From a virus: a stretch of DNA of 25,218 bases. The notes below the pieces were generated by a model. It saw only the letters and a list, made by a program, of their open reading frames with translations. It was not told the origin of the DNA and ran no database searches. Both the position numbers and the translations under genes were made by a program. The stretch spans positions 1-25,218 of the IMG/VR virus record IMGVR_UViG_3300045953_000017; one strand, written 5' to 3'. This document shows, piece by piece, positions 13,565 to 22,500 of the stretch. Numbering within the stretch: position 1 is the first letter of the stretch; each line of letters opens with the position of its first letter.

Positions 13565-16412
13565 GCTCGGTGGATTCGAGCAAGGGGCCAATCGAGCAGC
13601 ACGCCAATTGTCGGCGTTCGAGCGCGATGTGCGAGCCACAGCGGCGCGCATCCAGACCGGCTTCGCTCGTTTTAGTGCTGCGCTGGGGGCCATCGGCGTT
13701 GGTGTCTCACTTGGCGCGGTCATCAGCGAATTGAAGGAGGCCGCAAAAGAAGCGATCGACTTTGGAGATGCCATCGAGAAGGCGATGGCGGCGACCGGCG
13801 TCGGGGCCGAAGCACTGCAGGAATTGGCCTTCGCCGCGAAGCAGACCGACGTTGACTTCCAGACGCTGACGACCTCGCTCTTCCGAATGCAGAAGGCGAT
13901 CAGTGAGGCGGCGAGCGGCAATAACAAGGCGCTCATCCAGACCTTCAACGAGCTCGGCCTCAGTATCAAGGAGCTGCAGCAACTCGACGCCGCCGATCAA
14001 TTCGAGGCCATTGCGGGTGCGCTAGCGCAATTCAAGGACGAGGGCGACCGGGCCGCGCTCGGCGCGGATATCTTTGGCAAAGGCGTGCAGACCCTGTTGC
14101 CGCTGCTCGCACAAGGGGCCGATGGAGTTCGCGAGTTCCGCGAGCAGGCGCACGAGTTGGGCGTCGTACTGACCGAGGAGCAAGTCAAGGCACTCGCGGA
14201 AACCGATCAAGCCATCAAGCAACTGAGCGCGGCCTACGACGGCCTCACTCGGGCGTCGACCGCTGCGATTGCGCCGAAGCTCACGGATTTTTTCCGTGGC
14301 CTGACGGGTGTGATCACGGATCAGGCCGACGAGGTCCTGACGCTCAGTGATCGATTCAAGATTCTTTTTGAGGTACTGAAGGCCGGGCCGATCGTCGGTG
14401 CCTTCACATTCTTTCGTGAAACCGGCGAGCAGATGGAGGAGGCCGCAAAGGAAACGGAGAACTTTGCGGATGGACTGTCGGAACTTGCGATTACCGCGAG
14501 TCGCTTGCGGGTGCCGAGGCTCACCGTCGGCGGCGGCGGCAGCAATGAGCTGAAGAGTGCTAAGGCAGCCGTCGATAATTTCATTGAATCCCTGGAGCGC
14601 CAGCAGGCGACGCTCGGCGCGACCGCTGCCGAGGCGCAGCGCTACGCGGTATTGCACGGCGAGATTGCCGAGGCTCTAAAGAAGCTTGGGCCGGCCGCTG
14701 ATGGCCTCCGCACCAAGCTTCTCAACCTGATCGACGTCGGCGAACAGCAGGCGGCCACGAAGGCGATCGAGGATCAGATCAAGGCGCTGCGGGACGAGGC
14801 GGCGCAAGTCGGGCTCACGGAAGAGCAACTCTTCGAGTACCAACTGCGGCAGGCAGCCATCGAGGGCCAGCTCGGTAAGACAGCGGACGAGCAGGCGCGA
14901 CTGACGGCCGAGTTGCGCCAGGCGTGGCAGGACATGCGCGCGGCGGTCGACCAGGCGGCGATCGTTGAAGCCGTGGGCGAGCTCGATCGCGAGCTGCTCG
15001 AGCTGATGGGCGACACGACCGCTGCCGCTGTCGCTGAGATAACAGAGCGATTCAAAAAGATCCGCGAGGCGGCCGAGGCCGAGATTGCCCGCGGCGGGCC
15101 GAGGGCGGCCCAAGCGCAGGAAGTACTGGTCAAGATCAAGGCGCGCATCGACCTGGAAGAGTTCCGCGCCAAGGCCGAGCAATTCCGCAAGGAAGTGGAG
15201 GAGATCCGCGAGGAGTTCGGCCGGCGCGAGCAGACCATACAACTGCGCATCGAGACGGGCGTCATCTCGGATACCGGCGGACGTCGCGAGATCATCAAGA
15301 CGCACCAGGAAGAGGCGAAAGCGCTCGAGGCGGTGATCGCCAAGTATCCCGAGATGCGGGAAGAAATAGAAAAAGTCATACCCGTGATCGAGGACCTGAA
15401 GACCACCACCAACGAGTTCGTCAAGATCGCGGCGGATGCCTTCGAGACCGAATTCGCCGATGCGATTGCTGATGCGGCGCTCGGGATGAAGAGCCTCGAG
15501 GATGCGTTCCGCGACATGCTCTCGAACATGGCCGAGTCGATTGCGCGCTGGGCCTCTGAGCAGATCGCCTCGATGTTGCGTGACAAGCTGCTTGAGATCC
15601 TCACGGGCGTGGGCGACGGAATGGAGGGCGGGATACTCGGCGCGCTCGGTGGAGCATTCGGCGGTGGCGATGGGCTCGAAGAGATCGCTGTCACCGCGCA
15701 GCGGATTCCCACAGCCGCCGCGGAGACGACCGCCGCCACCGCGGCGGCCACTGCGATGTCGACCGCTATTACGACCGCGGGCGCCACGGCGGCGACGGCC
15801 ATCACTACGGCGGGAACGGCCACGGCGACTGCAATCGGCGCCGGTGGCACCACGGCGGCCACGGCCATCGGCACGGCCTCGGCCGCAATGGCGACCGCGA
15901 TCACGACGGCCGGCACGGCAGCGGCGGCGGCCATTCGTGCCGCGTCGGCCACCTCGGGGCTACCGATTCCCGGATTGGCAGAAGGCGGTCTCATTGTCGG
16001 ACCCGGCACCGCCACCAGCGACAGCATCCCCGCGTGGCTCTCGGCCGGGGAGTTTGTCGTCAAGGCGCAGGCCGTGCAGCGACCGGGCGTGCAGCAACTG
16101 CTTGAGCGCATCAACGACGGCGGCGGGATGTTCCGTGGCTTCGCCGAGGGTGGCGCAGTCGAGCGGCCGGTGTTTATCGCGCCGAAGTATGCCGACGGCG
16201 GCCTCGTTAAGGCGATGCCGGCCGCCGGGCACATGGCACTGGTCCCGTCTTGTGAGGCGGCGGAACGTCCCGAAGTCAACATCCGCAACATCAATGCCTT
16301 CGATACGAGTGTCATCCGAGACTACCTGCTGAGCGCCTCGGGCGAAGAGGTGCTCTTGAACTTCGTGCAGCGCAACGGCACGCGGGTGCGCGCGGCGACG
16401 GTGGGTGGCTAG
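13521..16412 (+). CDS. Tail tape-measure protein
   Basis: 963 residues from GTG 13521, the second longest gene here. The N-terminus is Arg-Asn-Leu-Gly-Thr-Leu-Thr-Val-Asp-Leu with helices, and a hydrophobic stretch lies near residues 50-75. The middle (about 430-600) is charged, coiled-coil-like Glu/Arg/Ala sequence. An Ala/Thr tandem repeat is at about 748-813. The end has Ala-Glu-Gly-Gly-Leu-Ile-Val-Gly-Pro-Gly-Thr, then Asp-Ser-Ile-Pro-Ala-Trp-Leu-Ser-x-Gly-Glu-Phe-Val-Val, a motif common in tape-measure C-termini. It sets tail length: at about 0.15 nm per residue the tail would be roughly 140 nm (inference). No lytic-transglycosylase or peptidase motif is seen. Confidence 0.92.
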   Translation: MARNLGTLTVDLVLKLGGFEQGANRAARQLSAFERDVRATAARIQTGFARFSAALGAIGVGVSLGAVISELKEAAKEAIDFGDAIEKAMAATGVGAEALQELAFAAKQTDVDFQTLTTSLFRMQKAISEAASGNNKALIQTFNELGLSIKELQQLDAADQFEAIAGALAQFKDEGDRAALGADIFGKGVQTLLPLLAQGADGVREFREQAHELGVVLTEEQVKALAETDQAIKQLSAAYDGLTRASTAAIAPKLTDFFRGLTGVITDQADEVLTLSDRFKILFEVLKAGPIVGAFTFFRETGEQMEEAAKETENFADGLSELAITASRLRVPRLTVGGGGSNELKSAKAAVDNFIESLERQQATLGATAAEAQRYAVLHGEIAEALKKLGPAADGLRTKLLNLIDVGEQQAATKAIEDQIKALRDEAAQVGLTEEQLFEYQLRQAAIEGQLGKTADEQARLTAELRQAWQDMRAAVDQAAIVEAVGELDRELLELMGDTTAAAVAEITERFKKIREAAEAEIARGGPRAAQAQEVLVKIKARIDLEEFRAKAEQFRKEVEEIREEFGRREQTIQLRIETGVISDTGGRREIIKTHQEEAKALEAVIAKYPEMREEIEKVIPVIEDLKTTTNEFVKIAADAFETEFADAIADAALGMKSLEDAFRDMLSNMAESIARWASEQIASMLRDKLLEILTGVGDGMEGGILGALGGAFGGGDGLEEIAVTAQRIPTAAAETTAATAAATAMSTAITTAGATAATAITTAGTATATAIGAGGTTAATAIGTASAAMATAITTAGTAAAAAIRAASATSGLPIPGLAEGGLIVGPGTATSDSIPAWLSAGEFVVKAQAVQRPGVQQLLERINDGGGMFRGFAEGGAVERPVFIAPKYADGGLVKAMPAAGHMALVPSCEAAERPEVNIRNINAFDTSVIRDYLLSASGEEVLLNFVQRNGTRVRAATVGG
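15762..15959 (+). repeat. 33-bp tandem repeat, six units, in the tape-measure gene
   Basis: Six units of exactly 11 codons, without insertions, encode variants of Thr-Ala-Ile-Thr-Thr-Ala-Gly-Thr-Ala-x-Ala. The 11-residue spacing equals three helical turns and would give an unbroken small-residue face on an alpha helix. A weaker seventh unit may precede it at 15729-15761. Confidence 0.75.
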
Positions 16413-17564
16413 ATGCTCTGGCCGTTCTGCCCGCTCACTCCGATGACCGAGGGCGTGGAGTTCGTCACGGATGTGATGCGGGCTTTCTCGGAAGAGCAGC
16501 GGGTGCGGCTGCGGGCCGTAGCGCGCCGACGGTTCGAGGCGAGCTACGTTTTTGATGCTCGCGAATATGAGCGGGCGCGGCTCTCGATGCGTGGCACGCT
16601 GCCCGGCCCGTTTGACGTCCCCGACTGGACCGACGTGCGGCGCACGGTGGCGGCGGCCACCGACAACTCGCTCAGCTTCGACAATAACAATCCACAGTTC
16701 ACCGCCGCGATGGATCTGATCATTCTGCAGGACAGCGAGACGTACGAGGTGCTGTCGGTGAGCGGCTCGACCTCAGGCGGGCTCACGCTCTCAGTCCCGC
16801 TCGTGAACGATTATCCGAATGGGCGGGTGCTGCGACTGCTCGAATGCGATGCGCCAGGCGGCTTTACCGCCGAGCATCCGGCAGGACCGTACCGCTCGGC
16901 CGATGTCGAATGGGTCTGCTACGACGACGATCTGCCGACGGCCGACGAGAGCCAGTTTGGCACGTATCGCACTGAGCCCTTGCTCGATGATTGCCCGCTC
17001 GTGGGCGACGACGCACTGCCGGAGTCGGTGCAGCGGCTCTACCAGACGGTGGATAACTTCATCGCGCGGCCGTTTGTCGACAGCGCGCGAGGACAGCCGA
17101 GCGAGGTGCTCGGGCTCGCCTGGCAGCCCGCGAGCCGTGCCGAGCGGTGGTCGCTGCGCCGACATCTACTGGCACTGCGGGGCCGACAGCGGGCTTTTTG
17201 GCTTCCTTCGTTCAATACCGGCGGCCTTGAACTGGCGGCGACGGCGACGGCGGGCGCGGGCTCGATCACCATCCGCGAGGTGAATCTCGGCATCGGCTAT
17301 CCCGACGGCGAGCTCGACATCTATCTCCTCACCACGAGCGGCACGGTGATCACCCGCCAGGTGACCGCGATCACGCCGGGCGTCGGCACGGAGGTATTGA
17401 CGATCACGCCGACGTGGCCCACGACTGTCACGCCGGCCGCCGTGCATCGCTTTCACATCCTCACCCGCATGAGGCTCGCGCAGGACCGCGTGGAATGGCT
17501 GCACCGGGCGGCGTCGGGTCCGAAGGTCGTCGTGGCGGCGCACGAGGCGCCGCTGCCGGCATGA
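16413..17564 (+). CDS. Minor tail protein, distal-tail position
   Basis: 383 residues, ATG immediately after the tape-measure stop; ends in an ATGA overlap with the next gene. The N-terminus is Leu-Trp-Pro-Phe-Cys-Pro-Leu-x-Pro-Met, then a helix Arg-Arg-Arg-Phe-Glu-Ala-Ser-Tyr-Val-Phe near 38-47. Strand-rich sequence follows with Trp-Leu-Pro-Ser-Phe-Asn near 265-270 and a C-terminal beta domain (about 275-383). The place right after the tape measure is that of distal-tail or tail-tip proteins in siphophages and gene transfer agents. I recognise it as a phage tail protein by context and look, not by a named domain. Confidence 0.7.
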   Translation: MLWPFCPLTPMTEGVEFVTDVMRAFSEEQRVRLRAVARRRFEASYVFDAREYERARLSMRGTLPGPFDVPDWTDVRRTVAAATDNSLSFDNNNPQFTAAMDLIILQDSETYEVLSVSGSTSGGLTLSVPLVNDYPNGRVLRLLECDAPGGFTAEHPAGPYRSADVEWVCYDDDLPTADESQFGTYRTEPLLDDCPLVGDDALPESVQRLYQTVDNFIARPFVDSARGQPSEVLGLAWQPASRAERWSLRRHLLALRGRQRAFWLPSFNTGGLELAATATAGAGSITIREVNLGIGYPDGELDIYLLTTSGTVITRQVTAITPGVGTEVLTITPTWPTTVTPAAVHRFHILTRMRLAQDRVEWLHRAASGPKVVVAAHEAPLPA

Positions 17565-18349
17565 GCGTCGAGCTCACGGCCCGCCGCGCCTTCGCCGGGC
17601 GCGAAGGGCCGGTCGTCCGTGGTCAGCGGCTGACGGCCGAGGAACCCTATGCTCGGCAGTTGCTTCGCGCGGGCCTGGTGGCGCGCGGCCACGCGACCTT
17701 TCCACCCCGCCCGCCGCTCATCCTCGAATCCCGCGCCATCCCGCGAGCCTCGGGTCCTTGGGACGGTGCGACCGCCTTCGTCTTCGCGCCGGGGCCGTCG
17801 CTCACCCTGGACGATACGGCGCTCTGTCGAGGCCGTGGCAAGGCGATCGTGGTCAATGGCGCCTTCCCGTGGGCGCCGTGGGCGGATGTGCTCTATGCCG
17901 CCGACGATCGGTTCTGGCGGACCTATGCCGAGGACATCGAGGCCGGCTTCGCCGGGGAACGATGGAGCCTCAGCGCAACCGCCTGTCAGCGCTATGGGCT
18001 CAAGCTCGCGACGCGCGGCACGGGTGAGGGGTTTTGCCGGCGACCGTTCACGATCAATGGCGGCGGCAATTCCGGCTTTCAGGCCGTACACCTCGCCGCC
18101 ACCTTCGGCGCCGCGCGGATCGTGCTCTTAGGGTTCGACATGCAGCGCACCAATGGCCGCGAGCACTGCCACGGCCCGCACAAGGGAGGCTTGCCGAGCG
18201 GTAAGGGCTTTGCGAGCTGGATCGGCCGCTTCCGCTACCTGGCACGGGATCTGAAGGCGCTTGGGGTCGAGGTCGTCAACTGCACGCGCAGCACGGCATT
18301 GCACTGCTTCCCGGAGCGGCGGCTCGAGGATGTCTTAGATGGCCTATGA
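17561..18349 (+). CDS. MptE/DUF115-like protein, copy 2, with extra N-terminal domain
   Basis: 262 residues from ATG 17561. Residues 75-262 share with the 6957 protein a Gly-Pro-Ser loop (78-80), Ala-Pro-Trp-Ala-Asp-Val-Leu at 105-111, Phe-Trp-Arg-Thr-Tyr near 118-122, Gly-Gly-Asn-Ser-Gly-Phe-Gln-Ala-Val-His at 168-177, Gly-Phe-Asp-Met at 191-194 and Val-Val-Asn-Cys-Thr near the end. Residues 1-42 (Ala-Phe-Ala-Gly-Arg-Glu-Gly-Pro-Val-Val-Arg-Gly, then Pro-Tyr-Ala-Arg-Gln-Leu-Leu-Arg-Ala-Gly-Leu) resemble a small stand-alone phage domain, fused here. Role unknown; a glycosyltransferase-like or nucleotide-binding function is inferred from the family. It overlaps the next gene by 11 bases. Confidence 0.72.
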   Translation: MSVELTARRAFAGREGPVVRGQRLTAEEPYARQLLRAGLVARGHATFPPRPPLILESRAIPRASGPWDGATAFVFAPGPSLTLDDTALCRGRGKAIVVNGAFPWAPWADVLYAADDRFWRTYAEDIEAGFAGERWSLSATACQRYGLKLATRGTGEGFCRRPFTINGGGNSGFQAVHLAATFGAARIVLLGFDMQRTNGREHCHGPHKGGLPSGKGFASWIGRFRYLARDLKALGVEVVNCTRSTALHCFPERRLEDVLDGL

Positions 18350-19157
18350 CACGCTTGAGCGCAGCGAGCAGGATGCCGCGCCAGTCGAACTCTATGAGTT
18401 CTATCACGGCAACGACGTCTATCGGTACACGAGCGCCGAGATGGATGTCGAGTTCGAGAGCCAGGCGTATACCTCTGAGGCGATCCGCCGCTCGAGCATC
18501 GCGCTCAGTATCGAGCAGCCGCGTAATGCGATTGCGCTCGAAGTGCGCCGTAATCTGCCGGTGGCGGATCTCTTTCGCGCGGCGCACCCGCTCGAGCCGG
18601 TGGGCCTCATCGTCAAGCGGTTCCATCGCGACGACAGTGACGTCGGCACGATCTGGGTCGGCCGGGTGCTCAACTGCTCGTGGCAGAGCACCACGACGGC
18701 GGTGCTCAATTGCGAACCGGCGAGCATCTCGGGCAACCGTAACGGCCTCGCGCGGTATTACCAGGTGCCGTGCCCGTATGCGCTCTTTGACCCCGACAGT
18801 TGTCGGGCCGATCGCACGGCCTTCGATCACGCGACCGTCATCGATGCGATGAGCGGTCTTTCGCTCACCGTTGACTCGCTGCATTCAACGCTGCCGTATC
18901 CCGGCGGCTGGGTGGAGTGGGCCAACAACGAGACGCCGCCGACCTTTGAGCGGCGGCTGATCGTCTCACGTTCGGGACTGGTGCTCACCTTGAACCGGCC
19001 CTTCTCCTCCGCGGTCGCAGTCAATGACGCCGTGACCGTGTTCCCCGGCTGCGATCACACGAAGACGACGTGTAATACCCACTACAACAACATCCTCAAT
19101 TACGGCGGCTTCGACATGCCGACGAAAAATCCGTTTGAAGGGCCTCCGGTGTACTGA
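18339..19157 (+). CDS. BR0599/DUF2163-type tail protein, gpL-like with four cysteines
   Basis: 272 residues from ATG 18339, preceded by GAGGA. The end carries the family signature: Cys145-Pro-Tyr-Ala-Leu-Phe-Asp-Pro-Asp-Ser-Cys155, Phe-Pro-Gly-Cys238-Asp-His-Thr-Lys-Thr-Thr-Cys245, then Asn-Tyr-Gly-Gly-Phe and Asn-Pro-Phe. Members sit at the tail tip of siphophages and gene transfer agents. In lambda gpL and, as I recall, a gene-transfer-agent hub protein, four Cys in two pairs bind a 4Fe-4S cluster; the spacing here (9 and 6 residues within pairs) is very similar. Cluster binding is inference. Two further Cys at 113 and 125 lie outside the motif. Confidence 0.85.
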   Translation: MAYDTLERSEQDAAPVELYEFYHGNDVYRYTSAEMDVEFESQAYTSEAIRRSSIALSIEQPRNAIALEVRRNLPVADLFRAAHPLEPVGLIVKRFHRDDSDVGTIWVGRVLNCSWQSTTTAVLNCEPASISGNRNGLARYYQVPCPYALFDPDSCRADRTAFDHATVIDAMSGLSLTVDSLHSTLPYPGGWVEWANNETPPTFERRLIVSRSGLVLTLNRPFSSAVAVNDAVTVFPGCDHTKTTCNTHYNNILNYGGFDMPTKNPFEGPPVY

Positions 19158-19393
19158 TGAACTTCTTCATCCAGATCGCCATTCTGCTCGTCTCGAGTTA
19201 CGTCGCGTGGGCCTTAGCACCGAAGCCGCCCGCACCGAAGCCCGCAATGCTCGATGACTTCGACGTGCCACGCGCCGAGCAGGGCACCCCGATCGGGGTG
19301 GTGTTCGGTACGGTCATCATCAAGGCGCCGACGCTCGCCTGGTGGGGGGATCTTTCCACCGAGCCGATCAAGACGAAGCAGAGCAAAAAGTGA
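19157..19393 (+). CDS. Small membrane-anchored tail-tip assembly protein, hypothetical
   Basis: 78 residues, ATG overlapping the previous TGA by one base. Residues 4-20 are a hydrophobic helix (Phe-Ile-Gln-Ile-Ala-Ile-Leu-Leu-Val), followed by Ala-Pro-Lys-Pro-Pro-Ala-Pro and then Gly-Thr-Pro-Ile-Gly-Val-Val-Phe-Gly-Thr-Val near 43-53 and Trp-Trp-Gly-Asp. The Pro-Ile-x-Val-Val-Phe-Gly-Thr pattern recurs at the N-terminus of large phage tail-hub proteins, so this may be a detached piece of that system. It occupies the slot where a cell-wall peptidase is often found in gene-transfer-agent-like tails. Function unknown. Confidence 0.7.
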   Translation: MNFFIQIAILLVSSYVAWALAPKPPAPKPAMLDDFDVPRAEQGTPIGVVFGTVIIKAPTLAWWGDLSTEPIKTKQSKK

Positions 19394-19599
19394 TCAGGGT
19401 CTTTCGCCGCCACCTCTATCACGATACCCCCGCCAAGCCCTATTGCGCCCGAGGCGCGCGCCAGTTTTTTGCACGGCACGGTCTCGACTGGCCGGCTTTT
19501 TTACGCACCGGCATTGCTGGAGAGATGCTCGTTGAGACGCGCGACGCGATGGCATTGCGCGCGGTGAGACACGCTGAGGACGAGGCGCGTGGGCGGTAA
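19390..19599 (+). CDS. Small conserved phage tail-cluster protein, hypothetical
   Basis: 69 residues from GTG 19390, coupled by GTGA to the previous gene and overlapping the hub gene by 11 bases. Notable residues: Tyr-Cys-Ala-Arg-Gly-Ala-Arg-Gln-Phe-Phe, His-Gly-Leu-Asp-Trp-x-x-Phe-Leu and Asp-Ala-Met-Ala-Leu-Arg near residue 50. From memory, short proteins with this Gly-Leu-Asp-Trp pattern occur just before large tail-hub genes in other siphophages, so it is likely real. No function is known to me. Confidence 0.7.
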   Translation: MIRVFRRHLYHDTPAKPYCARGARQFFARHGLDWPAFLRTGIAGEMLVETRDAMALRAVRHAEDEARGR

Positions 19600-22500
19600 G
19601 AGCAAAAGCTTCACCGTCGGCTACCGCTACAAGATGGGGCTGCACTTCGTGCTCTGCCGAGGCCCAGTCGACGAGGTGAGCGAGATCATCGCCGGGGAGC
19701 GCACGGCCTGGACCGGCCCGGTCACTGATAATACGACGATCACCATCGACAACGCCGAGCTCTTTGGCGGCGACAAGCGCGAGGGCGGCATTCTCGGTGA
19801 TGCCGACATTCTGTTCGGGCGTCCCGACCAGACACAGAACGGCTACCTGCTGTCGCAGCTCGGCTCAGTGCTTTCTGCCTTTCGTGGCGTGGTGTCCTGC
19901 GTGTTCAAGGGCGGGCGCGTCACCAGCAACAATCCCTACATCAAGCCGTGGTGGTTCCGCGTCCAGCGCATCCACGTCGCAGGCGACGGCACCGACTCTC
20001 CGCAGCAGTGGTACGACGAGACGGCCGAGGTGCCGCTCACCGTGGGCGGCCCTGAGAACCTGATCGCCACGCACCTCGTCAACATCGACGCGCTCACCAA
20101 TGCGGCGCCCACGACGCCCGGCATGAAGCTGGTGTCGGCGGCCGATATCGACGGCCTGCTGCCGACCGACGTGCTCAGCATCACGGCGAATACCGAAGGA
20201 TCCTTCATCGCCTGGTCCCGCTTCGGGGTGCCGGCATACTCGGGCGGGCTGACGGGCTCCACGTATCACTTCGACGTCGTGCTCGACGACGCCTCACTCG
20301 CGATCGAGGCGTATACCGACAGCGGACAGTTGGACGGTTACGCCGAAGCGCGGGATCTCTTCGTCGCGCAGCAGCCCGTCATCCTCTCCGGCGCCAGCCG
20401 CTATCGGTTCGGCCTCATCGACGACCCCATCGACGACAACACCGGCGGCGTGTCGCTCATTGTGCGGGTCTATCGCGGCCTCGACTTCGGCGCCATGAAC
20501 CCGGCGCACATCATTCGCGAGGTGCTGACCGACCCGTACTTCCGGCAGAACTACCCGGAAGCGATGATCGATGACGTCTCATTCACGGCGGCGGCGGACA
20601 CCTTCTTCGCCGAGGGCATGGGCCTGTGCTTCTTCTGGAACATGCAGTCGCAGTCGAAGGCGTTTATCCAGACGGTGCTCGATCACTGCGGGGCGGTCTA
20701 CTACGCCGACCCCTACACCGGCAAGTTTGTGCTCACGCCGATTCGCGGCGACTACACGCCCGCGCTGCTCGACATCTACGACGAGAGCTCGATCATCGAC
20801 CTCGAGCGCTTCGACCGGCCGGGACCGGGCGAGATCGTCAACGAGATCACGGTCGTCTACATCGACGTGGTGACGGGCAAGGAAGCCACCGTCACGGTGC
20901 AGGACAACGCGCACATCCAGATCCAGGGCTCGATTGTCGCGCGCACCACGCAATACCCCGGCCTGCCGACAGCGGATCTCGCCGCGCGAGTCGCGCAGCG
21001 GGATCTCACGGCCTCCACCGCTGAACTCGCGCAATTCAAAATAAAGTTTACTCGCGAGGCGTGGCCGCTGCGGCCGGGTGGCGTCTTCAAGCTGTCGTGG
21101 GCGAAACTCGGGATCAGCGAGGCAATCCTCCGGGTGCTCGACATCGACTACGGGCTCTTAGAGGACGGCATCATCCAGGTCTCGGCGGCGGAGGATGTTT
21201 TTGGCTTGCCGTCGGAATCGTTCCAGGCGGATCAGCCGAGCGGCTGGGAGGAACCCGATACGACTCCCGTCGCGGTCGTGATCGAGGATGTGGCCGAGGC
21301 GTCGTATTGGGATGTCCAGCGGCAACTGGACCCCGCCAATCTCGCCACCCTCGACGCCGACGCCGGCTTCGTCTCAACGCTCGCCGCTCGGCCGTCGACG
21401 GGCGTGATGGGCTACAGCGTGCATACGCGCATCGACCCGGCCGCGTACGAATTGCGGACGGGTGCGACCTTTGCGCCGACTGCGCTCCTGTACGACCCCG
21501 TGGTTCGCAGCGACACGATGATCGTGATCGGCAGCGAAAACAATTTCAGCTCGAGCACGGTCGAGGTCGGCGAGCGGCTGCAGATCGGCACCGGGCGCGA
21601 AGCAGAATTCGTTGAAGTCACGGACACCACTGACCTCGACGCCTACGGGACGATCGTCGTCAATCGCGGCATCCTGGACACCACGCCGCAGGAGCACATT
21701 ATCGGCGCGCGGGTGTGGCTGGTGGAGGACGAGATCGGGCAGGGGGACAACTACGGGCAGGAGGGCATCGAGCGGGCGACCTACGATGTGGTCGACGTCA
21801 AGCTCACGACCTTCTCAGGCACGGGTGAAAGCTTGCTCGGCGAGGCGGCCGAGATGTCCCTTACGCTCGACCAGCGGTTCTACCGACCCTACGCACCGGG
21901 CAACGTGCTCATTGCGGGCGATGCCTTTCCGTATGTGGAGGTGAACGCCGGGGCCGAAATCACCTGGGCGCACCGCGACCGCCTGCAGCAGACCGCTTCC
22001 TATATCGCGCAATCTGAGGCGTCCATCGGGCCGGAATACGGCACGACCTACAACCTCTACATCTACGACGACGACACCGAAGCCCTCGAAGCGTCGCAGC
22101 TCGCCATCGATGACGACGTTTATGTCCTCGACATTCCCGGCAATTTCACCGCACGCCTGGAGCTCGAGGCCGTGCGCGATGGCGTGGTGTCGTGGCAGCG
22201 CCAGATCCGAGTATTCGACTACGTCGGCTCGCTGCCGGAGTTGGCCGCGATGGTGACGGATTCTGCGACCACGACCCTGCTCGGCAACCAGAACACCACG
22301 ATCAATTTCGACACTGAGACGCTCGATGAGGGCGGCTATTTCACCGCGCCGAGCACCGATCTCACCGTGCCGACGGGTGCCGCCGGATGGCACTACATCA
22401 GCAACAATTTCAGCATCGACGCCGGCTCGCCCGCGCGCTACTCGAACTCGGCCATCATTCCCGGCGGCGGCACGGCGTGGGTGACGAATCTCAACCTGCA

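Noticed and set aside
14774-16315. 513-codon open frame on the minus strand within the tape-measure gene
   Set aside because: It is antisense to a clear tape-measure protein, is Ser/Ala-rich from codon mirroring, and has no family motif. Long antisense frames are expected at this GC content.
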